Positions 33,880-42,712 of a stretch of 49,140 nt of DNA are shown here, one piece after another. A model generated the notes under the pieces. That model was not told the DNA's origin and made no database searches. It saw nothing but the letters and a program-made list of their open reading frames with translations. The position numbers and the translations under genes were made by a program. Source of the stretch: a virus; the IMG/VR virus record IMGVR_UViG_3300007542_000034, positions 1-49,140 of that record, one strand, 5' to 3'. Positions within the stretch are counted from its first letter, which is position 1; every line of letters begins with the position of its first letter.

Positions 33880-34683
33880 ATGATAGAAAACAAAAAAAGA
33901 ATTTCAAATTTCACTAGTAGTCAAATGTATAGACTGGTTGGATTAGGAACCAGAAATGCTACTAAAGAAGAAATAGCAGAATTTAAAAAAGAAAATCCTA
34001 AATCACAAAAAAAAACTATTAAATGTGAAAATACATTTGATGAAAAAGCATACACTTATATCGAAGAGAAAATATATGAAAAAGCTTTAAAACGTTCAAT
34101 TGATACTGGTGCCTATTCTCAATCTATGGCATGGGGTAAGTTCCTTGAAAAAAGGGTAAATGATAATTTAGGTATGGAATATTCGTTAATTTCAAAAACT
34201 ACATTTTCACACCCAAAATATGATTTTTGGACTGGTTCTCCTGATTTTGTAGTGCAAAATATTAAAGATGCTGAACTAAAATGTTATGAACCTAAAAACT
34301 TTGCTAGCTATGCAACTGCTTTATTAACTGAAAATACTGAAATAATAAAAGAAAAGCACCCTAAAGAATACTGGCAAATAATTAGTAATTCTATTATTTT
34401 AGGAGTTCCAAAAGGCGAAGCAATTTTATATATGCCTTATGAAAGCGAAATGGACGAAGTTAGAGAGCTTGCAGAAAATCCAGAATATTTACAACAAATT
34501 GGAATGATGCCTTGGGAAGTTCGATTTATAGTAGAGAAAAGCAACTCACAATTAGCCGTACTTCCAGATGATAGTAGTTTTCCTAACTTAATTAAATTTG
34601 AGTTTGATATTCCTGTAAAGGATGCAGAATTTTTAACTAAACGGGTCTTAATGGCTAGTAAAATTTTGAATAATGGAGTATAA
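33880..34683 (+). CDS. YqaJ-family 5'-3' exonuclease (lambda Exo-like)
   Basis: This 267-residue nuclease has TSSQMYRLVG at the N-terminus, E90 in AWGKFLEKRVND, GSPDFV (119-124, D122), AELKCYEPKN (131-140, E132 and K134) and YWQIISNS (164-171), which is the YqaJ pattern G-x-x-x-E ... D ... E-x-K ... Q. It makes 3' tails for the RecT-like annealase. It overlaps the next gene by 11 bases. Confidence 0.87.
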   Translation: MIENKKRISNFTSSQMYRLVGLGTRNATKEEIAEFKKENPKSQKKTIKCENTFDEKAYTYIEEKIYEKALKRSIDTGAYSQSMAWGKFLEKRVNDNLGMEYSLISKTTFSHPKYDFWTGSPDFVVQNIKDAELKCYEPKNFASYATALLTENTEIIKEKHPKEYWQIISNSIILGVPKGEAILYMPYESEMDEVRELAENPEYLQQIGMMPWEVRFIVEKSNSQLAVLPDDSSFPNLIKFEFDIPVKDAEFLTKRVLMASKILNNGV

Positions 34684-37171
34684 AGAATTTTTAGAAAACA
34701 AGATAGTAATTGCAGATTCTTTTGGCTATGAAATAGATCAATCAGAAATAAATCCAATTGCTTTACCTCATCAAAAAGATATTATTCAATGGAGTATTTC
34801 AGGAGGTAGAAGAGCTATTTTTGCATCATTTGGACTTGGAAAAACTTTAATGCAATTAGAGATAGCTAGGCTTATAATTAAAATAACTGGAAAACCTTTT
34901 CTTATTTGTATGCCTTTGGGAGTTATTGGTGAGTTTAAAGATGATAATGAGCTGCTAAATACTGGTTTTGAAGTTAAGTATATAAAAGATAGCGATAGCG
35001 TAGAGACTTCTGAATTGGCAATTTATGTTACTAACTATGAAAGAATAAGAAAAGGAGATGTAAAAGCTGAATTTTTTGGAGGTGTTAGTTTTGATGAAGC
35101 TAGTATTTTAAGAAATTTAAAAACAGAAACTACTAATTATGTTTTAAAGCATTTTAAAGACGTTAATTATCGCTTTGTAGCTACAGCTACACCAACACCA
35201 AATGACTTCATAGAGATACTTAATTATGCAGATTATTTAGGTGTTATTGATAGAGGTCATGCGCTTACAAGGTTCTTTCAAAGAGATTCTACTAAAGCTG
35301 GTCATTTAACTTTATATGAAAACAAAAAAGAGGAGTTTTGGAAATGGGTTTCAACTTGGGCGGTTTTTATCAATAAACCATCTGATTTAGGTTATGATGA
35401 TACTGGTTATAATTTACCAAAATTGAACCTTATTGAAATTGAAATTGATAATACTTCAGATGGAGTTATTACAAATAGAAATGGTGATATTGTCTTAGTC
35501 CCAGATTTAACAAAATCTTTAATTGACACCTCAAGGGAAAAATCAAGTTCAATTGACATAAGAGTAAACAAAGCCTTTGAAATTGTAAACGAAAATGAAA
35601 ATGAAAATTGGATTTTATGGCATCATTTAGAATCTGAAAGAACTGCAATTGAAAAGAAATTTAAAACTAAATTTGATGTAAAATCTGTTTATGGAAGTCA
35701 AAAAAACAGTGAAAAAGAAAATTTGTTAATTGATTTTAAACATTCAAAATATCAAATATTAAGTACTAAACCTAAAATAGCTGGTTCAGGTTGTAATTTT
35801 CAACATGCTTGCAATAATATGATATTTGTAGGTATTGATTATAAATTTAATGATTTCATTCAGGCTGTACATAGGCTTTACAGATTCAAACAAGATAAAG
35901 AGGTAAATGTTTATGTTATATTCACTAATAATGAAAGAGAAGTTTTAAAAACATTAAAAGAAAAGTGGAAAAAACACATTGAACTTCAAACAGAAATGAT
36001 TAATCTAGTTCGAGAATATGGTTTGAATACCAATAAAATAAAAGCAGACATGAAAAGACAAATTTTTGACAATAGAAGAAGTGCTACAATAGGAGGTGCG
36101 ACTGTTTTTAATGAAGATACAGTTGCTATTCATAATGAAATGGAAAGTAATTCTACAGATATGATTTTAACCTCTATTCCATTTGGAGATCACTATGAGT
36201 ATAGCGATAATTATAATGACATGGGTCATAATCATGGAAATGATGAATTTTTTAAACAAATGGATTTTTTAACACCAAATCTTTTAAGAACTTTAAAACC
36301 TGGTAAGATTGCAGCAATACACGTTAAAGACCGTATTAGATATAGTTATCAAAACGGAACTTCATTTACTACTATTGACGATTTTAGCGGAAAAACAGTA
36401 GCTCATTTTGTTAAGCATGGTTTTTATTTATGTGGTAAAATAACAGTAACTACAGATGTGGTTAGGGAAAATAATCAAACATATAGACTTGGTTGGTCTG
36501 AACAATGTAAAGATGCTACTAAAATGGGGGTTGGACTTCCTGAATATATTTTATTGTTCAGAAAAAGACCAAGTGAAATGAATAATGCTTACGCAGATGA
36601 ACCTTGCGAAAAAACTAAAGAAGAATATACAATTGATAGATGGCAATTAGATGCTCATGCTTACTGGAAAAGTTCAGGCGATAGATTTATGAGTAGTGAA
36701 GAGCTTTCAACTGCTGACATGAAAGCAGTATTTAATCGTTGGAGAGAATTTGATAAAAAAAACATTTATAATTTTCAAGAACATTTAAAAGTTTGTAAAG
36801 ATTTAGAAAATTCAGGTAAATTAAGTCGTTTATTTATGACTATTCCACCTACTTCAAATACAGATATGGTTTGGACAGATGTTAATAGAATGAACACTTT
36901 AAATGCAAATCAAGCGAATAGAAAAAAGGAAAAACACATTTGTCCTTTGCAGTTAGATATAATTTCAAGGTTAATTGAACGATTTACAATGAAAGGTGAT
37001 GTAGTAGATGATCCTTTTGGTGGTTTGTTCTCAACAGCTTATAAAGCTTTAGAGATGGAAAGAAAAGCAATAAGCACAGAATTAAATCCTAATTATTATG
37101 ACGATGGTTTATTTTATTTAAAATCAATTGAATATAAAATTAATGTACCAACTTTATTTGATATTTTATGA
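34673..37171 (+). CDS. Helicase-DNA methyltransferase fusion protein
   Basis: This 832-residue protein joins two enzymes. The N-terminal SF2 helicase has Walker A ASFGLGKT (51-58), Walker B DEAS (141-144), motif III ATATP (170-174) and motif VI QAVHRLYRF (397-405). From about 470 a beta-class amino methyltransferase follows, with the catalytic loop SIPFG (501-505) and the AdoMet loop DPFGGLFST (780-788). Canonical versions are SPPY/F and DPFxGSGT, so both sites are altered. It may modify phage DNA or be an evolved remnant. The start overlaps the exonuclease gene and the end overlaps the next gene (ATGA). Confidence 0.85.
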   Translation: MEYKEFLENKIVIADSFGYEIDQSEINPIALPHQKDIIQWSISGGRRAIFASFGLGKTLMQLEIARLIIKITGKPFLICMPLGVIGEFKDDNELLNTGFEVKYIKDSDSVETSELAIYVTNYERIRKGDVKAEFFGGVSFDEASILRNLKTETTNYVLKHFKDVNYRFVATATPTPNDFIEILNYADYLGVIDRGHALTRFFQRDSTKAGHLTLYENKKEEFWKWVSTWAVFINKPSDLGYDDTGYNLPKLNLIEIEIDNTSDGVITNRNGDIVLVPDLTKSLIDTSREKSSSIDIRVNKAFEIVNENENENWILWHHLESERTAIEKKFKTKFDVKSVYGSQKNSEKENLLIDFKHSKYQILSTKPKIAGSGCNFQHACNNMIFVGIDYKFNDFIQAVHRLYRFKQDKEVNVYVIFTNNEREVLKTLKEKWKKHIELQTEMINLVREYGLNTNKIKADMKRQIFDNRRSATIGGATVFNEDTVAIHNEMESNSTDMILTSIPFGDHYEYSDNYNDMGHNHGNDEFFKQMDFLTPNLLRTLKPGKIAAIHVKDRIRYSYQNGTSFTTIDDFSGKTVAHFVKHGFYLCGKITVTTDVVRENNQTYRLGWSEQCKDATKMGVGLPEYILLFRKRPSEMNNAYADEPCEKTKEEYTIDRWQLDAHAYWKSSGDRFMSSEELSTADMKAVFNRWREFDKKNIYNFQEHLKVCKDLENSGKLSRLFMTIPPTSNTDMVWTDVNRMNTLNANQANRKKEKHICPLQLDIISRLIERFTMKGDVVDDPFGGLFSTAYKALEMERKAISTELNPNYYDDGLFYLKSIEYKINVPTLFDIL

Positions 37172-37413
37172 AATTTTTCAAGAAAAAAACTAGAGCTGAA
37201 AAAGTTCAAAAAAGAGCTGAGAATGTTTACGCAGAATTAACCTCAACTATAGAATGTGAGTTTACAGAACTTGAAACAGTTCAAATACTTAACGATGTTA
37301 GGCGAATGTTAGATAATGGCTTAAATCAAAGAAAAAGTGATTGTATGAGCATTATAACTACTAACAATCAGAAAATAACCGAAATAGAAAAGGCTATAAG
37401 TTATTTAGAGTAA
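37168..37413 (+). CDS. Hypothetical small helical protein
   Basis: This 81-residue protein is helical and begins very basic (KFFKKKTRAEKVQKRAENVY), consistent with nucleic-acid binding. It is coupled to the helicase-methyltransferase gene by a four-base overlap. No family recognised. Confidence 0.55.
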   Translation: MKFFKKKTRAEKVQKRAENVYAELTSTIECEFTELETVQILNDVRRMLDNGLNQRKSDCMSIITTNNQKITEIEKAISYLE

Positions 37414-37419
37414 ATTTTG

Positions 37420-37427
37420 TATATTTG
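37420..37427 (+). promoter_or_regulatory. Putative -7 box (TATATTTG) for the replication region
   Basis: TATATTTG fits TAnnTTTG and follows the previous stop by seven bases. Transcription would begin near 37433, at the first hairpin of the structured RNA. Confidence 0.5.
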
Positions 37428-37432
37428 TATCA

Positions 37433-37528
37433 GAGTTATCTATGGTGGATTTAACTCAAAGAAAGATATTTATTACCTAAAAGCCTAAGGGAGTAGTTGC
37501 CACCATCGACGAAACCTAGGCTTTTTTT
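37433..37528 (+). ncRNA. Structured RNA with possible kissing loop, ending in a terminator
   Basis: Hairpin 1 is GAGTTA (37433-37438) with TAACTC (37452-37457). Its 13-base loop contains ATGGTGG (37442-37448). Hairpin 2 is AAAAGCCTA (37479-37487) with TAGGCTTTT (37517-37525) and T. Its large loop contains CCACCAT (37500-37506), the exact complement of the first loop. A seven-pair loop-loop contact could form. It lies between a -7 box and the replication initiator gene, so it may be a small RNA or a leader that attenuates the replication operon. Confidence 0.5.
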
Positions 37529-37534
37529 ATTAAT

Positions 37535-38335
37535 ATGAAAAATAATTTTAAAGACACGAATACTATTTTAGTCCAAGGATGGATGATAAATAGTTATAAT
37601 TTAAGTGGAAATAATTTATTGATTTATGCTTTAATTTATGGATTTTCGCAAGATGGTGAAAGTGAGTTTTTCGGTTCATTAAATTATATTTGTACTGCTG
37701 TTAATTGTTCAAAACCTACAGTTATAAAATCACTAAATTTTTTAATTGAAAAAGGTTTAATATTAAAAACTCAAAATTCAATTAATGGAAATACTTTTAG
37801 TAAATACAAAACAATTATTAAAAACTTTACACCCTGTAAAGAATCTTTACCAGTAAACAATCTTAATTCTAGTGGTAAAGAATCTTTATCTACTGGTAAA
37901 GAATCTTTACATAATAATAATATATATAATAATACTAATAGTAATAAAGAAGAAAAAACTTTTTTTTCAGATTTAAATACATTAGATACTGAAACTAATA
38001 AACAACTAAAAAAAGAAAAAAAAGAAAGCGCGCGCGAAAATGAAATTGATTTTACTAAATTATTATCATACTACAATTCTGTATTAAATAAATCATGTAG
38101 AGTGTTTCCTGAAAATGTAAAAAAAGCATTTAATCTAAGGGTGAAAGAGGGATATTTAAAAGAAGATATTAAAAAAGTAATTGATAACTCTTTTAATGAT
38201 GAATTACACAAAGAAAATAATTACAAATATGTTACTTTGGAATTTTTATCACGTCCTAAAATATTTGAAAGATATGCATCAATGGAACACCAAAAACCAA
38301 TTAAAAAAGAAAAAGGCGGTTTTACTAATTACTAA
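37535..38335 (+). CDS. Replication initiator with winged-helix N-terminus
   Basis: This 266-residue protein has an N-terminal winged helix (about 10-75, LNYICTAVNCSKPTVIKSLN) as in phage replication organisers and a C-terminal domain (about 172-250, YNSVLNKSCRVFPENVKKAF to TLEFLSRPKIFERYA) of the kind found in DnaD/Phg_2220 proteins. The linker (about 97-150) contains three KESL repeats that are coded by the iterons of the probable origin. It likely binds the origin and loads the ATPase of the next gene. Confidence 0.72.
   Translation: MKNNFKDTNTILVQGWMINSYNLSGNNLLIYALIYGFSQDGESEFFGSLNYICTAVNCSKPTVIKSLNFLIEKGLILKTQNSINGNTFSKYKTIIKNFTPCKESLPVNNLNSSGKESLSTGKESLHNNNIYNNTNSNKEEKTFFSDLNTLDTETNKQLKKEKKESARENEIDFTKLLSYYNSVLNKSCRVFPENVKKAFNLRVKEGYLKEDIKKVIDNSFNDELHKENNYKYVTLEFLSRPKIFERYASMEHQKPIKKEKGGFTNY
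37825..37962. other. Probable replication origin: iterons plus A+T-rich tract inside the initiator gene
   Basis: The near-palindromic 15-mer GTAAAGAATCTTTAC occurs at 37836-37850 and 37896-37910, with one change at 37875-37889, plus a half-site CTTTAC at 37825-37830. An almost pure A+T tract (37911-37962) follows. Iterons in the initiator gene next to a low-melting tract are the lambda O-type origin design. Confidence 0.6.
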
Positions 38336-38349
38336 AAAACTTTGATATT

Positions 38350-39315
38350 ATGATAGATGGATTTGAGATATTAGAACAAAGTAGTTTATCTAATGATATG
38401 ATTCAGTATTTAAAAAAAGGATCATTGAGAGGTGAGTATTTAGGTTTTCCATCTTTTAATGAAAAATACACAATGGCTTTGCCTGGTTGTACAGATTGGA
38501 CTGGTTCAGGTGGTTCTGGTAAAAGTGAGTTTTTACTAGAAAACTTAATAAACACTACTTTATTTTACGGATGGAAACACCTACTTTATGTGCCTGATGT
38601 TGGAACTAGACAAGAGATAGTGTCGATTTTAATACATAAATTATCAGGCAAAACTTTTGATAAAAGATATAAAAATTTAATTACTGAAGAAGAAGTTTAT
38701 AAGCATTTACCATGGGTAACTGAGCATTTTAAAATACTTTACAAAAAGGATAAAAAAAAGAAGCTTACACCGTATCAGTTTTGGGATTTATTCATACAAA
38801 TGCATATTAAAGACCCGATGATTAAAACCTCAACTATTGACAGTTGGAAAGATATGAAAAGGTATGTAGGCAGGGATAATGAGACAATAGGTAGGGATGA
38901 TTTGTATCTTGAAGATGTTTTAGGTTATAGAAATGATTTGTGTGATTTGTTTGATGTTCATTTTCATATAATTATACACCCATTAAAAACAGAAAAGGAC
39001 AAAAACGGAAATAGATTACCCGCAAGTCCTTATGATTTAAAAGGAGGTACAACATGGTTTGATGCTGGTAAATGTATGATTACAGTACATAGAGTTGATG
39101 GTACAGCAAATGAAGTTCAGGTAATAGTCACAAAGGCTAAACCTGGAACAGTTGCAAGTTTAGGACCTACTACATTTTATTTTGACAGCACATTAAGAAA
39201 ATACTATTGGGAAGATACTCAAGGCAAACACTACGCTAAAAAGGAAAGGGTAAGTTTAATTGATCGAGTATTTGAGAAAACAAACGATGAATACGAAGAT
39301 GATTTACCATTTTAA
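38350..39315 (+). CDS. Replicative helicase/RecA-like ATPase with SSB-like tail
   Basis: This 321-residue protein is a RecA-fold NTPase: Walker A GSGGSGKS (52-59), a following LLYVPDVGTRQEI region, and FHIIIHPLKTEKDKNG (about 204-219), which resembles the DnaB core helicase part near its Walker B/H3 region. It follows the initiator gene, so it probably acts as the replicative helicase or its loader. The last residues EDDLPF copy the SSB C-terminal tip, which binds replication proteins. Confidence 0.72.
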   Translation: MIDGFEILEQSSLSNDMIQYLKKGSLRGEYLGFPSFNEKYTMALPGCTDWTGSGGSGKSEFLLENLINTTLFYGWKHLLYVPDVGTRQEIVSILIHKLSGKTFDKRYKNLITEEEVYKHLPWVTEHFKILYKKDKKKKLTPYQFWDLFIQMHIKDPMIKTSTIDSWKDMKRYVGRDNETIGRDDLYLEDVLGYRNDLCDLFDVHFHIIIHPLKTEKDKNGNRLPASPYDLKGGTTWFDAGKCMITVHRVDGTANEVQVIVTKAKPGTVASLGPTTFYFDSTLRKYYWEDTQGKHYAKKERVSLIDRVFEKTNDEYEDDLPF

Positions 39316-39325
39316 AAAATAGATT

Positions 39326-39841
39326 ATGAAAAAAATAAAAATAGGTTCAGATTTTAGTGGAGTAGAGAAAGTTAAAGTAAAATATTTTGATAAATATTAT
39401 ATTGATAAATTAGGAAATGTTTACAATAAAACAAAAAAATTAAAACCACAACCACGATCTGGTTATTTAAAAGTTTCACTATGTAATAAAGGGATAATTA
39501 GCCAAATGTATATACATAGGTTAATTGCTATTACACTTATTCCTAATCCTAATAATTTACCAGAAGTAAATCATATTAACGGCATTAAAACAGACAATAG
39601 GTTTGAGAATTTAGAATGGTGTAGCAGGAAAGAAAACGCTAAACATTCTTACGATAATAAACTACAAAAACCACAAAAAGGATCTTCTCATGGTAATTCA
39701 AAATTAACAGAGAAAGATGTATTAGAGATTAGGTATAAAAAATCAACAGGGCATTCATTATCGGAATTAAGTAAAGAATATTCACTAGCAATATCAACCA
39801 CATCACAAATAATAAACAAAAAAAGATGGAAACATATTTAA
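39326..39841 (+). CDS. HNH homing endonuclease (NUMOD4/HNH type)
   Basis: This 171-residue protein has an HNH core (IHRL near 63-66, VNHINGIKTDN 81-91, FENLEW) and a C-terminal helix-turn-helix for DNA binding (about 144-168). Its first residues KIGSDFSGV match KIGSDCSGV at the N-terminus of the next protein, so the gene seems to have inserted into the methyltransferase 5' end and taken over or copied its first codons. It overlaps the methyltransferase start by 16 bases. Confidence 0.85.
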   Translation: MKKIKIGSDFSGVEKVKVKYFDKYYIDKLGNVYNKTKKLKPQPRSGYLKVSLCNKGIISQMYIHRLIAITLIPNPNNLPEVNHINGIKTDNRFENLEWCSRKENAKHSYDNKLQKPQKGSSHGNSKLTEKDVLEIRYKKSTGHSLSELSKEYSLAISTTSQIINKKRWKHI

Positions 39842-41478
39842 AAATAGGAAGCGATTGTTCTGGAGTTGGCTCATTTCCACAGGCCATAAGAAGATTAGGA
39901 TTAAAATATGAAGAAACTTTTTCATGTGATTTTGATTTCTATGCAAGACAAACTTATCTTTTAAACTTCGGAACTGAAGAAGATATTATTTTGTCAAAAT
40001 CAAAAGAGCATAAGTATTATTGTGATAAAGTAAAAAACATAGCGTTAAAAACAAAATCAGAACCAACAGAGGAAGAAGAAAATATTTTGCTTGAAGCTAA
40101 CGAATTTGCGAAAAAGTTTTCTTTCTACTATCCATTTAATATGTACCAAAGAGAAATTCCTAATGAACCAAACGATATATATGTTGGGTCTTTTCCTTGT
40201 CAATCATTCAGTTTAGCTGGTAAAAGAAAAGGTCAAGAAGATAAACGTGGAATACTTTTTTATAATGGTCACGAATTTATCCAAAAAAACAAACCTCGTT
40301 TTTTTATTATAGAAAATGTAAAAGGTCTATTGAGTGATGATTCTGGAAAAACTTTTCAAAGATGGATTGATTTTTTAGGAGGAAAATCGGTTAATGGAAA
40401 TCCTGTTATTTTCCCACATGAAGAAGCTGCACCTTACCACGTTTATCACCAGGTTCTAAATGCTAAAAACTACGGTATTCCACAAAATAGAGAGCGTATT
40501 TTTATAATTGGCATTCGTGATGATGCGGATAATACCTTTAGTTTTCCAAAACCTTTTCCATTAGAAAAAAGATTGAAAGATGTTTTAGAAAGTGAAGTTG
40601 ATGAAAAGTATTTTTTGAGTGATAAGATGGTTAAAGGATTAATTAATACAGAACATTTAAACTCTAATAGAATAAATAATACTTTAAGAGTTGGCGGTCA
40701 AGGTAGTTTAACTAAAAAACATTCGTTTGATATTGTAAAAGTTGGACATATTAATCAAGACACACAAGCATCACAAGTTTATTCAGAATATGGCATTACT
40801 CCAAATATATGTGCAGGAACACACGGTTATGCAAATGGATATGTAGAAACTAAAATCGGTACTTGTATAACTCATGAAGATGGTAGAGGATTTCGAGCTA
40901 CTGAAGATAATAACTGCCCTACTATTCCAGCAAGAGCTAGAGAAGATGGAAGCGGACAGCCTGTTATTAAAGTAGTTGCTTTTGGTAGGTCGGAAGAAGA
41001 AAAATTAAGAAGAAAAAAAGTGTTTCAAGAAACTGGAAAGGATTCAGGTAGTTTTAAAGATAAAAATTTAATACTTAAAGATCAAGAATATTATGATACA
41101 CTTTTAGCTTCTCCAAATCCACAAAAAGAAGGATTAATAATGGTCCCAACCAATAACTCAAAAGGTTATGACATAGCAGAAGAAGAAGAAGAAGATTCTA
41201 TAAATTTTAGTAATCCAAATTCAGAAACTCGCAGAGGTCGTGTCGGTCACAAAGTAAGTAAAACTTTAGATACTACTTGTAATCAAGGAGTTTATACCCA
41301 ACAAAAAATAAGAAGATTAACTCCATTGGAAGCTTTTCGTTTGATGGACTTCAATTTTGGAATACTGGGAGTAAAAGACTTTGTTTGGAAAGTTTCAGAT
41401 TCTCAGGCCTACAAACAAGCAGGAAATAGCATTTGTGTAGGTGTTTTAGTTGAAATAATAAAAAGGCTTAAACTATGA
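39826..41478 (+). CDS. DNA cytosine-5 methyltransferase
   Basis: This 550-residue enzyme has motif I IGSDCSGVGSF (7-17), motif IV GSFPCQSFSLAG (121-132, nucleophile C125), ENV (163-165), QNRER (220-224) and the C-terminal QAGNSICVGV motif. The long stretch between about 245 and 500 contains the target-recognition domain and is larger than in small bacterial enzymes. It probably protects phage DNA from host restriction. No partner endonuclease is seen. The end overlaps the next gene (ATGA). Confidence 0.93.
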   Translation: METYLKIGSDCSGVGSFPQAIRRLGLKYEETFSCDFDFYARQTYLLNFGTEEDIILSKSKEHKYYCDKVKNIALKTKSEPTEEEENILLEANEFAKKFSFYYPFNMYQREIPNEPNDIYVGSFPCQSFSLAGKRKGQEDKRGILFYNGHEFIQKNKPRFFIIENVKGLLSDDSGKTFQRWIDFLGGKSVNGNPVIFPHEEAAPYHVYHQVLNAKNYGIPQNRERIFIIGIRDDADNTFSFPKPFPLEKRLKDVLESEVDEKYFLSDKMVKGLINTEHLNSNRINNTLRVGGQGSLTKKHSFDIVKVGHINQDTQASQVYSEYGITPNICAGTHGYANGYVETKIGTCITHEDGRGFRATEDNNCPTIPARAREDGSGQPVIKVVAFGRSEEEKLRRKKVFQETGKDSGSFKDKNLILKDQEYYDTLLASPNPQKEGLIMVPTNNSKGYDIAEEEEEDSINFSNPNSETRRGRVGHKVSKTLDTTCNQGVYTQQKIRRLTPLEAFRLMDFNFGILGVKDFVWKVSDSQAYKQAGNSICVGVLVEIIKRLKL

Positions 41479-41957
41479 ACCTAGAAGAAAACAAATTTAA
41501 AATAGAACAAGATTATTTTGAGGCTTTGATAAAATATAAAAATTTAAATTCTAAATCAAACCCTAAATTTGAAGATTCAAGAATTTATTATAATTACATA
41601 GTTTCTAAGAGAAATAATTTTACATTTATTGATTTAGCACATGAACTGGCTTACGAGAAAAACCAAGAAGATTTATTAATATTAAACAACACTTTATCAG
41701 AATGGATAATTAAATCAGATAAACAAAGCAGTAAAGATAAAATACAAGATTTATTATTTGGTGTTTGGAGGATTTCTAGTTTTGTTACATTTTTCGAAAC
41801 GGTTGTAAAGCAATCGGTAACTAAATTACATAGTCTTAGGAATGAAAATAATAAAATGGAAAATGAAATTAAACTGTTAGGCTATAAAATTAATCAAAAG
41901 GATAATGAAATCAACAGTCTTAAGCAAGAAATCGAATTTATCAAAAGTTCAAAATGA
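41475..41957 (+). CDS. Hypothetical helical/coiled-coil protein
   Basis: This 160-residue protein has a helical body and a C-terminal coiled coil (about 112-157, KLHSLRNENNKMENEIKLLG and following). It is coupled to the methyltransferase by a four-base overlap. Function unknown. Confidence 0.55.
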   Translation: MNLEENKFKIEQDYFEALIKYKNLNSKSNPKFEDSRIYYNYIVSKRNNFTFIDLAHELAYEKNQEDLLILNNTLSEWIIKSDKQSSKDKIQDLLFGVWRISSFVTFFETVVKQSVTKLHSLRNENNKMENEIKLLGYKINQKDNEINSLKQEIEFIKSSK

Positions 41958-42171
41958 TGGAGATAAGAGTTATTATTTATATAAAAATAACATTACTGTT
42001 TATCCGATTTACAAGAATGGTAAATTTCAAATTCAAGTTAATAATAATAATCGTTTAAAGACATTTGAAAAGCAGATAAGCCAAAAAGAAATAAATGAAT
42101 CAATTGCAAAAACAATAAATTATTATTATGAATTATTACAAAATGAAGAACTTAAATTAAAACAAAAATAG
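41905..42171 (+). CDS. Hypothetical small protein, overlapping the previous gene
   Basis: This 88-residue frame contains a plausible domain (YYLYKNNITVYPIYKNGKFQ, then an Ile/Lys-rich helix). The only ATG overlaps the coiled coil of the previous gene by 53 bases in another frame. Its first 15 residues look unlike the rest, so translation may instead begin later at a non-ATG codon or by a frameshift from the upstream gene. Confidence 0.45.
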   Translation: MKSTVLSKKSNLSKVQNDGDKSYYLYKNNITVYPIYKNGKFQIQVNNNNRLKTFEKQISQKEINESIAKTINYYYELLQNEELKLKQK

Positions 42172-42175
42172 AATT

Positions 42176-42697
42176 ATGGACTTAATCAAAGAAATTACAA
42201 TAAACGATCCACCATCAAAATGGGTTTTGAAGTACAAAAAGCCAAAATTTGATAAACATGGAAAGAAGATTGAAAAGCAGGATTATTATTTAACTGGAAA
42301 TCTTTTTTATAGTGATAGGACCAGTTTTCATTTAACCAGTAAAATAATTTATGAAACAAAAGAATTTCTTTATTCGCATTTGAAAGGATTGCCAGAATTA
42401 GAAAAAATGCGCTTAGATTTTGAATATCACAAACCAACGCATATTGATTTAGATAATAAGGCTAGTTTCTGGGTTAAGATTATGCTAGATATTTTGAAAA
42501 CACCAAGTCAAAAACAAATTGAAAACGGTATAAAATTCAAGAAGCCAATTATAACTACAAACACCATTCAAGATGACAACACAAAATGCATTACAGAAAT
42601 TAATCTTAAATTTGTAAAAGCTGAGCATAAGATGATTTTTAGGATTTATGGCAGACCGAAAGTCGAACAAAAGAAAATGGATTTATTTTTTATATAA
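42176..42697 (+). CDS. RusA-like Holliday junction resolvase
   Basis: This 173-residue protein carries THIDLDNKASFWVKIMLDIL (about 88-107) and IQDDNTKCITEI (131-142). The acidic set D91, D93, N94, D105, D133 and D134 fits the RusA pattern D-x-DN...K...D ... DD. RusA-type enzymes resolve branched DNA before packaging. It fits the neighbouring recombination genes. Confidence 0.68.
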   Translation: MDLIKEITINDPPSKWVLKYKKPKFDKHGKKIEKQDYYLTGNLFYSDRTSFHLTSKIIYETKEFLYSHLKGLPELEKMRLDFEYHKPTHIDLDNKASFWVKIMLDILKTPSQKQIENGIKFKKPIITTNTIQDDNTKCITEINLKFVKAEHKMIFRIYGRPKVEQKKMDLFFI

Positions 42698-42712
42698 TTA
42701 AACATAAATATT

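Noticed and set aside
37836-37910. Short repeats in the initiator gene as a CRISPR array
   Set aside because: Only three 15-base units with unequal gaps inside a coding frame; iterons explain them better.
39826-41478. Restriction-modification pair with the HNH gene
   Set aside because: The HNH protein is of the homing type with a helix-turn-helix tail, and its N-terminus derives from the methyltransferase; it is not a type II restriction enzyme.
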